Assembly (NCBI GenBank): GCA_023441845.1
Contig: JAEZNF010000662.1
Coordinates: 1-5,126 of the forward strand
Direction: 5' to 3'
From: Bacillota bacterium
GTDB lineage: Bacteria; Bacillota; Clostridia; Acetivibrionales; DSM-2933
Length of the DNA stretch: 5,126 nt
The translations under genes and the position numbers were made by a program. The notes under the pieces were generated by a model that was not told where the DNA came from, ran no database searches, and worked only from the letters and a program-made list of their open reading frames with translations. Every line of letters starts with the position of its first letter. Position 1 is the stretch's first letter. Of this stretch, positions 1 through 5,126 are shown one piece after another.

Positions 1-1965
1 GAACATGCCTTTCCATATTTCCTTCCTCTGTTCCTTTTCCGGGAATGGAAACTGTATATTGAAATGGAGTCTTCGCATAAAGGCCTCGTCGAGGTTCTTG
101 TTCAGGTTGGTTGCCAGTATTACCACACCGTTATATTCCTCCATCTTCTGGAGAAGATAGCTGGTTTCAACATTGGCATAACGGTCATGCGCATCTTTGA
201 CCTCGGAACGCTTTCCAAACAAGGCATCAGCCTCGTCAAAAAACAATATTGCATTGGATGTCTCTGCTGCCGTGAAAATTTTTGCAAGGTTCTTTTCTGT
301 TTCTCCTATATACTTGCTTATAATCTGCGAAACGTCTATTTTGTGGATTTCAAGATTCAAGTCGTTTGCGATAACTTCGGCCGCCATTGTTTTCCCGCAC
401 CCGGGTGGCCCTGAAAAAAGTACGTTTAAACCTTTGCCAAGGGACAGCCTGCGGTCAAATCCCCATTTTTCATATACAACCCCACGGTATTTGACCTGGC
501 TGCAAATCTCTTTCATTTGCGCCATCTGATCCGGCGGGAGTACCAGCATATCCCAGCTGTAATTTGCTTTGATTTTAGGTGCCAGGCCTCCAAGTTTACT
601 GTTTGTCTGCGCCTGACAAGCTGTATACAGTTCAGCGGGTGAAACCGGGGCCCTGCCTTTGGAATTCCAAACTACAAGATTTTCTCCAAATTTAAGTGCA
701 CCTTGAATTTGCCCCTGTGTAAACCTGAACTTTTCGATAAACTCATCCAGATCGACATCGGGTGAAACTTGGTAGTCCTTACCGAACTTGTCCCACATAA
801 TCCTGCGATCACCGGCAGAAGGTACTGTAAATTGGGCACTGACAAATGCAAATTCTCCTTTTATGCCCGCAGGACTCCAGGGAACCTGCCCAAGTATGAA
901 TGTCAGGTGTGAATAGCCGGTTATAGTTTCGCACAGCATTTTCAGCCTGCCGGGCTGCTTTACTTCTTCTTCAAGCAAGGTATTGAAGTTTTCCACGCAA
1001 AGTGCCGCATTATGGAGCATAACCTGTCTCCCCAGAAGTCTTAATAATTCACCGGCAGGCAATTCGGATGCAAATATTTTCTCAGCGTCAATCGAAATCA
1101 ACGGGAATCCCAGCTTCCTGCTGGCTGACGTCACATGGCTCTTTTTCCCTGAGCCGTCCGGGCCGTAAAAGTAAAAGATATGTCTGGATTTTCCCCCATA
1201 GGTGTTAACAAATTGCACTACCCTCTCCTCAGTGCCGTTAAGAAGCTCATCATCGGTATCGCTGTATTGTGTAACCAGTTCCGCAACATTCATCAGCCTG
1301 GCATCCAAAGCCTTATTACCCAGCAGATAGTTTACTGCCCAATCATCAAGCTTCAGAGGCCGTGCAATTAAAGGTAACCGGCTGTCCATGAAATCCTTGG
1401 AAGTTTCCATCAGAAATTTCATTATAGGGGCCTGAGGTTCAAAAGCCTTCCTGGCTGTTATTCTTTCCTCTTCCGATAATGTCAGCAGATTCATTACAAA
1501 GTCTATGCTTGGACTTCTCGCTGTCAAATCATTCTGCATATAGGCATAGACCTTTTCGTACTTGCGGTCTAACTCAGGAGCAAGGCATATTAAAATGCAG
1601 CGTTCTTCAAAGGTGGTCAGATTGAGTATTTCAGATATCCGCGGTAATGAAAGGTCCATACTTGCTTTAAGTTTTCTTTGAATGTGCTCTTCCATTGCCG
1701 AAAGTTCTTCAGCCAACCTGGATTCATCCTTCTCTCTTGGATAGTCTTCACTTAAAAGGCCGAATATTTCATCTGTTGACAACACCATCCCGGCATACTG
1801 ATCCGGAATCTCGGTATTCTGTTCTCTAGCTATGCTCAACATCATCTGTAAATCAAGCCTTTTCAGTTCATCGGCAATGTATTCCCAGTTTGAGGTGTAG
1901 GGTATATCATATTCTGAGTGGCCTTGATATTCAGTTATACTAACGATTTTCTGATCTCTGCTCAT
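1..1965 (-). CDS. eCIS (phage tail-like particle) AAA+ ATPase, Afp15-like; C-terminus cut by window edge
   Basis: I translated the minus strand by eye from ATG at 1965-1963 (begins MSRDQKIVSITEYQ); the frame stays open to base 1, giving 655 residues without a stop. Residues about 1-260 are helical and include the family-typical stretch FEERCILICLAPELDRKYEK and VYAYMQND (119-146), probably a winged-helix region. A first P-loop domain follows, with GPDGSGKKS (268-276) and a weak Walker B (CVENF, 323-327). The second AAA domain is canonical: Walker A GPPGCGKT (519-526), Walker B FFDEADALFGKR with D577/E578, sensor-1 ATN (618-620) and an arginine-finger-like MRRLHF (630-635). This double layout is that of the ATPase found in almost all eCIS loci. 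Its precise job in particle assembly or cargo handling is not settled. It is cytoplasmic. From memory of the family, some tens of residues are missing off the left end. Family assignment is strong; other AAA proteins (Cdc48, ClpX) do not share the N-terminal region. Confidence 0.9.
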   Translation of the reverse strand, partial: MSRDQKIVSITEYQGHSEYDIPYTSNWEYIADELKRLDLQMMLSIAREQNTEIPDQYAGMVLSTDEIFGLLSEDYPREKDESRLAEELSAMEEHIQRKLKASMDLSLPRISEILNLTTFEERCILICLAPELDRKYEKVYAYMQNDLTARSPSIDFVMNLLTLSEEERITARKAFEPQAPIMKFLMETSKDFMDSRLPLIARPLKLDDWAVNYLLGNKALDARLMNVAELVTQYSDTDDELLNGTEERVVQFVNTYGGKSRHIFYFYGPDGSGKKSHVTSASRKLGFPLISIDAEKIFASELPAGELLRLLGRQVMLHNAALCVENFNTLLEEEVKQPGRLKMLCETITGYSHLTFILGQVPWSPAGIKGEFAFVSAQFTVPSAGDRRIMWDKFGKDYQVSPDVDLDEFIEKFRFTQGQIQGALKFGENLVVWNSKGRAPVSPAELYTACQAQTNSKLGGLAPKIKANYSWDMLVLPPDQMAQMKEICSQVKYRGVVYEKWGFDRRLSLGKGLNVLFSGPPGCGKTMAAEVIANDLNLEIHKIDVSQIISKYIGETEKNLAKIFTAAETSNAILFFDEADALFGKRSEVKDAHDRYANVETSYLLQKMEEYNGVVILATNLNKNLDEAFMRRLHFNIQFPFPEKEQRKEIWKGMF

Positions 1966-1975
1966 AGACTGTTTG

Positions 1976-1982
1976 CTTCCTT
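1976..1982 (-). promoter_or_regulatory. Ribosome binding site of the ATPase gene
   Basis: On the minus strand AAGGAAG lies 10 bases before the ATG at 1965. The spacing is slightly long but usable, and no other start in this frame nearby has a better site. It supports M1 as chosen. Confidence 0.6.
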
Positions 1983-2001
1983 GACTGTAATTTTTTGTTC
2001 T

Positions 2002-2013
2002 TTCATATATGAA
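2002..2013. repeat. Perfect 12-base palindrome in the ATPase leader
   Basis: TTCATATATGAA equals its own reverse complement. It sits between the putative -10 box (2035-2030) and the ribosome binding site (1982-1976) of the ATPase gene, about 17 bases downstream of the -10 box. That is a position where a dimeric repressor could act. AT-rich palindromes of this size also arise by chance, so operator function is only a possibility. Confidence 0.3.
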
Positions 2014-2029
2014 GTAAAAACCGAAGGGA

Positions 2030-2059
2030 ATTATACAACTGGAAATGAAAATAAAAAAA
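2030..2059 (-). promoter_or_regulatory. Putative promoter of the ATPase gene
   Basis: The minus strand carries a perfect -10 hexamer TATAAT at 2035-2030, 65 bases before the ATG. The -35 region is poor: only a T-run (CTTTTTTT, 2060-2053) falls at the right distance. The T-run is also the tail of the preceding terminator, so terminator and promoter abut. A promoter is expected here because the hairpin just upstream should stop read-through from the transposase gene. Confidence 0.45.
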
Positions 2060-2101
2060 GAGCCAAAAGAGAGTCAACCGGGGACGGTTCTCTTTTGACT
2101 C
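2053..2101 (-). terminator. Strong intrinsic terminator after the transposase gene, built on a REP-like hairpin
   Basis: Read on the minus strand, the arm GAGTCAAAAGAGA (2101-2089) pairs with TCTCTTTTGGCTC (2072-2060). This gives 13 pairs, one of them a G-T wobble. Inside, ACCG pairs with CGGT around a TCCC loop, leaving a TGAC bulge. Seven T residues (2059-2053) follow immediately, then ATTTT. This is a textbook Rho-independent terminator 35 bases after the transposase stop codon and ahead of the ATPase promoter. Confidence 0.75.
2071..2101 (+). repeat. REP-like hairpin, left copy flanking the transposase gene
   Basis: The plus strand reads GAGTCAACCGGGGACGGTTC, then TCTTTTGACTC. The ends GAGTCAA and TTGACTC are inverted repeats. 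Inside, AACCG and CGGTT form a second stem around GGGA. The core GGGACGGTTC (2081-2090) recurs in inverted orientation at 2995-2986 on the other side of the transposase gene. Such imperfect palindromes are the usual substrates of RAYT transposases. Confidence 0.75.
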
Positions 2102-2135
2102 AGAAATAATTTGTTAGATAAAAAATTGAGCTGAT

Positions 2136-2933
2136 TTATTTGATTCTTTGAACTGTATTTCTATTTACGTTCAACACATTTGAGATAGATCGGATGGATA
2201 TGTCAGGCTTTTCTTTCAGGTAACGGATTAATGATTCACATAAAGCTTTATTGTTCTTTATGTTGATTATTTGCATGTCTATGCAATGGAGTTCTAAGAA
2301 GCTTTTAATGTATTCTTCAACTTTTTCCTGCTTAATTTCTCTGCGCTCTTTTTCATCAATGTCGATATACAGGTCATGATTAAACTCATTGGTATGATCA
2401 ATAAAAAGCTGAATTGATTTCTCCTTTTTGCTAGAGAAAATCTCAAGTATTTCGTTGGTTTCTATCAATTGGCTGTTATTTAGTGAAATATAAAGATTGT
2501 AGCTGCTCCAGGAATACTGAACGACATTTCTGCAAATCCCTGCTTTCACAGGATTGTTATGCACATATCTGATGAGCGTTATTAGGTAACCGTCATTCTC
2601 AACCGCTTCGCTCCGGTATCTATCCTGAAACACATGCCCTACGCGGTTGTACTTTTTATTATAGTAATAGGCATAACTTGTGTTAATTCTCTTCATGATC
2701 CTTGAAATACTGTCCTTACCTTCTTTTATTACAAGGTGCACGTGGTTATCCATAAGACAGTATGCATAAAGGATATATTCTCCTTCTTTCTTCTTTTCAT
2801 CCAAAGTGTTAAGAAACCTTTCCCCGTCTTCGTCATCCATAAAGATCTCTTTTCTTTCATTTCCCCTGATCATGATATGGTATATTCCACTTTTACTTAA
2901 ATTTCGGCTTCTTCTGGGGATTTTATCCGCCAC
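2136..2933 (-). CDS. REP-associated tyrosine transposase (RAYT), Y1/HUH superfamily
   Basis: This gene encodes a single-strand DNA nuclease/transposase related to IS200/IS605 TnpA that acts on REP palindromes. With the GTG at 2933 as start it has 265 residues. Family signatures are PRRSRNLSKSGIYHIMIRGN (residues 6-25), YCLMDNHVHLVI with the metal-binding HUH pair H64 and H66, a tyrosine-rich helix YAYYYNKKY (87-95) likely to hold the catalytic tyrosine, GHVFQDRYRS (99-108), and RYVHNNPVKAG (122-132). A C-terminal extension ends in a helix-turn-helix (about 243-265, ISIRSISNVLNVNRNTVQRI), seen in longer RAYTs and absent from short enterobacterial ones. The start is uncertain. The frame opens at TTG 2981 inside a hairpin, and where relatives (from memory) usually have Met before PRR this gene has ATC (2921-2919). 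No good ribosome binding site precedes any option. Base composition is AT-rich. Flanking REP hairpins support the assignment. Confidence 0.88.
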   Translation of the reverse strand: MADKIPRRSRNLSKSGIYHIMIRGNERKEIFMDDEDGERFLNTLDEKKKEGEYILYAYCLMDNHVHLVIKEGKDSISRIMKRINTSYAYYYNKKYNRVGHVFQDRYRSEAVENDGYLITLIRYVHNNPVKAGICRNVVQYSWSSYNLYISLNNSQLIETNEILEIFSSKKEKSIQLFIDHTNEFNHDLYIDIDEKERREIKQEKVEEYIKSFLELHCIDMQIINIKNNKALCESLIRYLKEKPDISIRSISNVLNVNRNTVQRIK

Positions 2934-2964
2934 TTGTGGATTTGATAGGATTATCGTATTATGT

Positions 2965-3006
2965 AAAAGCAAAAGAGTCAATAAGGAACCGTCCCTATTG
3001 ACTCTT
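2965..3006 (-). terminator. Possible weak terminator of the toxin-immunity operon (REP hairpin plus T-rich tail)
   Basis: The right-hand REP hairpin starts 13 bases beyond the ankyrin gene's stop codon. On the minus strand an 11-pair stem ending in CTCTT is followed by TTGCTTTT. The stem is long but not GC-rich and the T tract is interrupted, so termination would be partial. Read-through could supply transcription of the transposase gene, for which I see no clear promoter. Confidence 0.4.
2973..3006 (-). repeat. REP-like hairpin, right copy flanking the transposase gene
   Basis: On the plus strand AAGAGTCAATA (2973-2983) and TATTGACTCTT (2996-3006) are perfect 11-base inverted repeats. Between them is the core GAACCGTCCC (2986-2995), part of it within the apical loop. 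Read on the minus strand it matches the left copy: GAGTCAA, GGGACGGTTC, then TTGACTC. The arms differ from the left copy while pairing within each copy is kept, a compensated pattern typical of REP families. Confidence 0.8.
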
Positions 3007-3018
3007 CATTGATTCTAA

Positions 3019-3513
3019 TTAAATCGTCTTTTTTAGCATATTTTGTAACTTTTCACTTTTACGTGCTGCAATATCTAATGGAGTTTTACCAACATTGTTT
3101 TTTGAATTTGGATCTGATCCATTTTTCATTAACAGATCTATAAGTTCATATCTCCCGTCAGAATCTTGTTCTGCATTAAATACAGCTATCCATAGAGGTA
3201 TATTCCCGTATTTATCCTTAATACTAACATCCCCACCACTTTTGAGAATCTCTTTTGCTACATTAATATTAGGATAAACACAAATATGGTGTAATGCTGT
3301 TTGCCCGTCTGAATTTACCATATTGACATCTATACCACTCTTTATTAGAAATAGCGCGATGTCAAAATTTTTGCCTGCAATAGCACCATGAAGTAAACTT
3401 GATCCATACTTACTCTTTTGATTGATATCCTGAATTGAAAATTTCTCCAAAAATGTTTCGTAATTTCCGTATTGTGCAATAGTAAAAACAGTCGACTTAC
3501 TAGTTATTTCCAT
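3019..3513 (-). CDS. Ankyrin-repeat protein, predicted immunity protein for the adjacent nuclease toxin
   Basis: The protein has 164 residues, starting at ATG 3513 with AAAGGGG eight bases before it. It has no signal peptide or membrane segment, so it should be cytoplasmic. It consists almost entirely of ankyrin repeats: a degenerate cap (about 7-32), then YGSSLLHGAIAG...GIDVN (36-64), SDGQTALHHICV...GGDVS (68-97), YGNIPLWIAVFN...GSDPN (102-136) and VGKTPLDIAARK (141-152) with a short C-terminal cap. The fourth repeat has an extra EQDSDGR loop (115-121). Ankyrin proteins are a known immunity class in bacterial polymorphic toxin systems, where they bind and block the toxin domain. The gene begins 15 bases after the toxin stop, consistent with a shared transcript and coupled translation, and it shares the AT-rich composition of the toxin's 3' part. 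The family call is firm; the immunity role is inferred from position and precedent. Alternatives are a chaperone/adaptor for cargo loading or an unrelated scaffold. Confidence 0.85.
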   Translation of the reverse strand: MEITSKSTVFTIAQYGNYETFLEKFSIQDINQKSKYGSSLLHGAIAGKNFDIALFLIKSGIDVNMVNSDGQTALHHICVYPNINVAKEILKSGGDVSIKDKYGNIPLWIAVFNAEQDSDGRYELIDLLMKNGSDPNSKNNVGKTPLDIAARKSEKLQNMLKKTI

Positions 3514-3521
3514 ATCTTTTT

Positions 3522-3528
3522 CCCCTTT
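3522..3528 (-). promoter_or_regulatory. Ribosome binding site of the ankyrin gene, abutting the toxin stop codon
   Basis: AAAGGGG on the minus strand begins directly after the toxin's TAG (3531-3529) and sits eight bases before the ATG at 3513. A strong site placed so that ribosomes ending the toxin can re-initiate fits a need for ample immunity protein. Confidence 0.75.
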
Positions 3529-5126
3529 CTACTCATGATAATGTCCTTGATTTTCAATAGGATCTTCAGGCCAATAATTATCCGGATTTCTGTACTCCTC
3601 AAGAAATCCCTCTAATGTTATTTCATCATTCATATATCTATCATGTAAATCGCTATATTTATGCTCAGGTTTATGTCCCATATCCCATTGGCCTCTCCTA
3701 GACTTACTTTTGTCCCAAGTTAGAATCTTATCAGTATGAGGATCTCGGACAATTCCATCGCCGCTATTCTTTACTGCAGTTTCCCATACCTTTTCTACCT
3801 GTCCTTCTGCATACGAAGGCCTTTTTTTAGGATCTGCATAAGGTTTACTTTTTCCCCTTATAGCGTCATGTATTTTAATAACAAGATCAATTACCATATT
3901 TATGTCTTTATCCGATATTTGGTTTGGATCCTTTATTGCCGAAAGTTTTCCAACAATTTGTTCAAGCTTTGTAATTTTCTTAGTGATTTTATCCCTTTTA
4001 TCTTTATCTTGTACATTCGCCAACTGTTTTTTGAAATCCTCTATATTCTTGAAAATTATTTCTTCTTGACTTGCCATCATAACTACATTTTTATTTCCAC
4101 GCTTCTCAATCCACACTTGGTGGTTTTCACTACCCAACTTAAACCCAAACTTCTTCCCAAAAATCCCCTTGAGCTTGCCCACAGATGTCTTTATCACACC
4201 CTTACCCTTCTCAAGCAACTTCTGTCCGAATGCCAATAACCTGGTATGTATACCACCCTTTATTACACCAAGTATGCCACCACCGCCCTTTTTATCTCCG
4301 CCTGCATTTTTACTCCCGGGTGTATTTCCCGCAAGTTCCTTCAATAACTTTGCGCCGCTTCCGAAGACACCGATTGACTTCTGTTCGGATTCGTCCACCA
4401 TGCTGACGGCTTTGACGGAAACATCGTCAATCATGCCGCCCACACGGTTTACAGGGCCTGCCAGCGGTTTAAGCAGTCCGGATACCGGTCCTGATTCGGC
4501 TATTTTGTTAAGCAGCTTGTCGGCAAAAGGTATGTACTGGCGCACAAGCTCCGCTATGGACTTGCCCGATACTGCTTCTATGCCCTTGAATACGGCCTTA
4601 ATAAGTGCTGACGGCGGATGCATGATTATAAAGCCCAGTACCATGTCAATAGCCTTGTTCGCAAGCAGCTTCATAAGCTCAGCAGGCTTTCCGAGAATCG
4701 CAAGCTTCTCTTTTATTGTCCCGGCAGTCTCAGTCACTTTTGTCTTGATGCCGCCAAAGAATGATGCTATGGCTTCTTTTAACTTTCCTACTCCTTCTTC
4801 CAGAGCCTCTGCAGGATTTTGCACAACCTCCATTGCCTTTACAACACCTGCATAAATCATACTGAACATATTAAAGAAAGGCTTGGTGCTTATGTTAATA
4901 ACGGGCAGCACTTTATTTATTGCACCGGCTACTTTGCTGTAGACTCCTTTGAGCATTTTGAACACCCCTGAAAGTACCTGGAAAACCTTTAGAAGTCCTG
5001 TAGCTTTTCCGCCCTCATCAGGTGCCTCATCCTTTTTCTTGTCATCACCCTCAACCTGATTCAGGGGACTTAATTCACCAAAGAGTCCCTTTACGAGGAA
5101 TTCTCCTATACCTGTCGGATTCAAAA
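3529..5126 (-). CDS. Polymorphic toxin, likely eCIS cargo, with C-terminal GH-E (HNH/Endo VII) nuclease domain; N-terminus off window
   Basis: The frame is open to the right edge, so the true start is probably outside. Residues are counted from the edge-proximal TTG at 5124 (531 residues). Residues 1-260 are successive Ala/Gly/Lys/Leu-rich, partly amphipathic helices without a classical signal peptide. A Gly/Lys/Asn linker follows (about 264-285), then a small module with HQVWIEKRGNKNVVMMAS (335-352), which I recall from toxins carrying the eCIS core (DUF4157) domain. Next are a charged helical stretch (355-425) and the toxin domain (435-531). The latter has GQWDMGHKPEHKYSDLHDRY (478-497), ITLEGFLEEYRNPDNYWPE (502-520) and a final ENQGHYHE (524-531). 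The GH at 483-484 with conserved downstream Glu, Asn and His residues marks the GH-E class of HNH/Endonuclease VII toxins, which are metal-dependent DNases. The adjacent ankyrin gene and the ATPase about 1.5 kb downstream suggest an injected cargo with immunity. The nuclease call is confident; delivery by the eCIS is inferred. GC falls sharply in the 3' part. Confidence 0.85.
   Translation of the reverse strand, partial: LNPTGIGEFLVKGLFGELSPLNQVEGDDKKKDEAPDEGGKATGLLKVFQVLSGVFKMLKGVYSKVAGAINKVLPVINISTKPFFNMFSMIYAGVVKAMEVVQNPAEALEEGVGKLKEAIASFFGGIKTKVTETAGTIKEKLAILGKPAELMKLLANKAIDMVLGFIIMHPPSALIKAVFKGIEAVSGKSIAELVRQYIPFADKLLNKIAESGPVSGLLKPLAGPVNRVGGMIDDVSVKAVSMVDESEQKSIGVFGSGAKLLKELAGNTPGSKNAGGDKKGGGGILGVIKGGIHTRLLAFGQKLLEKGKGVIKTSVGKLKGIFGKKFGFKLGSENHQVWIEKRGNKNVVMMASQEEIIFKNIEDFKKQLANVQDKDKRDKITKKITKLEQIVGKLSAIKDPNQISDKDINMVIDLVIKIHDAIRGKSKPYADPKKRPSYAEGQVEKVWETAVKNSGDGIVRDPHTDKILTWDKSKSRRGQWDMGHKPEHKYSDLHDRYMNDEITLEGFLEEYRNPDNYWPEDPIENQGHYHE

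Larger units (their letters stand above)
2071..3004 (-). mobile_element. RAYT cassette: transposase gene bounded by mirror-image REP hairpins
   Basis: The unit consists of one Y1/HUH transposase gene with a GAGTCAA...TTGACTC hairpin on each side, the two hairpins facing opposite ways. It separates the toxin-immunity pair from the eCIS ATPase gene. No target-site duplication is visible or expected, since this superfamily moves as single-stranded DNA. The outer limits are set by the hairpins and could be several bases wider, because the left hairpin can be extended to 2060. RAYT genes are usually domesticated and move REP elements rather than themselves, so this may be a resident gene rather than a recent insertion. 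Confidence 0.6.

Noticed and set aside
64..529. Two overlapping plus-strand open frames at the left end
   Set aside because: They are antisense to the canonical AAA domain (Walker A, Walker B, sensor 1) of the ATPase and have no domain signatures of their own.
2136..2981. Classical IS200/IS605 insertion sequence
   Set aside because: The gene has RAYT signatures (MIRGNERK, HNNPVKAG, C-terminal helix-turn-helix) and flanking REP palindromes, and there is no accompanying TnpB gene.
2065..3006. CRISPR-like repeats from the recurring GAGTCAA/TTGACTC units
   Set aside because: There are only two copies, about 900 bases apart, in opposite orientation and each self-complementary. This fits a REP pair and not an array.
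3019..3513. Ankyrin protein as a eukaryote-directed effector
   Set aside because: It is small, lacks any secretion or trafficking region and is coupled to a nuclease toxin gene. An immunity role explains the context better, though this has not been shown.
4169..4855. Long plus-strand open frame of 228 codons, rich in Pro/Ser
   Set aside because: It lies antisense to the toxin carrier region. Its composition is what the reverse of Ala/Gly/Lys codons gives, and it has no recognisable domain.
5122..5124. TTG as the real start of the toxin gene
   Set aside because: Only two bases remain before the edge, so neither a ribosome binding site nor an upstream stop can be seen. Toxins of this type normally have a long N-terminal trafficking part, so a truncated frame is far more likely.

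Overview
The window reads as part of an extracellular contractile injection system (eCIS, phage-tail-like particle) locus from a Firmicute, most likely a clostridium. The evidence for the host is moderate GC (about 45% in core genes, about 30% in accessory parts), strong Shine-Dalgarno sites such as AAAGGGG, and a REP-associated transposase with AACCGTCCC-type hairpins, which I associate from memory with clostridial genomes. The exact organism cannot be named from the sequence.

All four genes lie on the minus strand, so transcription runs from the right end to the left. First (5126-3529) comes the C-terminal 532 residues of a large toxin whose start lies outside the window. It has helical, Ala/Gly/Lys-rich segments, a Gly/Lys-rich linker, an H-x-V-W-I-E 'VMMAS' module and a C-terminal HNH/Endonuclease VII-type nuclease of the GH-E class. 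Fifteen bases after its stop, behind a strong ribosome binding site, is a 164-residue ankyrin-repeat protein (3513-3019), which is the expected form and position of a cognate immunity protein.

Next is an inserted RAYT (Y1/HUH single-strand transposase) gene (about 2933-2136). It is framed by two REP-like hairpins in mirror orientation (2071-2101 and 2973-3006) that share the core GGGACGGTTC. The left hairpin is extended into a strong intrinsic terminator ending in T7 on the minus strand. Downstream of it, a TATAAT box, a short palindrome and a ribosome binding site lead into the last gene.

That last gene (1965 to beyond base 1) encodes the eCIS AAA+ ATPase (Afp15-like). It has a winged-helix-like N-terminal part, a first P-loop domain with degenerate Walker motifs, and a second, fully canonical AAA domain. 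About 655 residues are present and the C-terminus is cut by the window edge.

Taken together, the ATPase belongs to the injection apparatus, the large protein is a candidate cargo toxin, and the ankyrin protein probably neutralises it. The notable point is an antibacterial-style toxin-immunity pair next to an eCIS gene, because most characterised eCIS cargoes act on eukaryotic cells and need no immunity partner. No tRNA, rRNA or CRISPR array was seen, and every gap between genes is under 175 bases.
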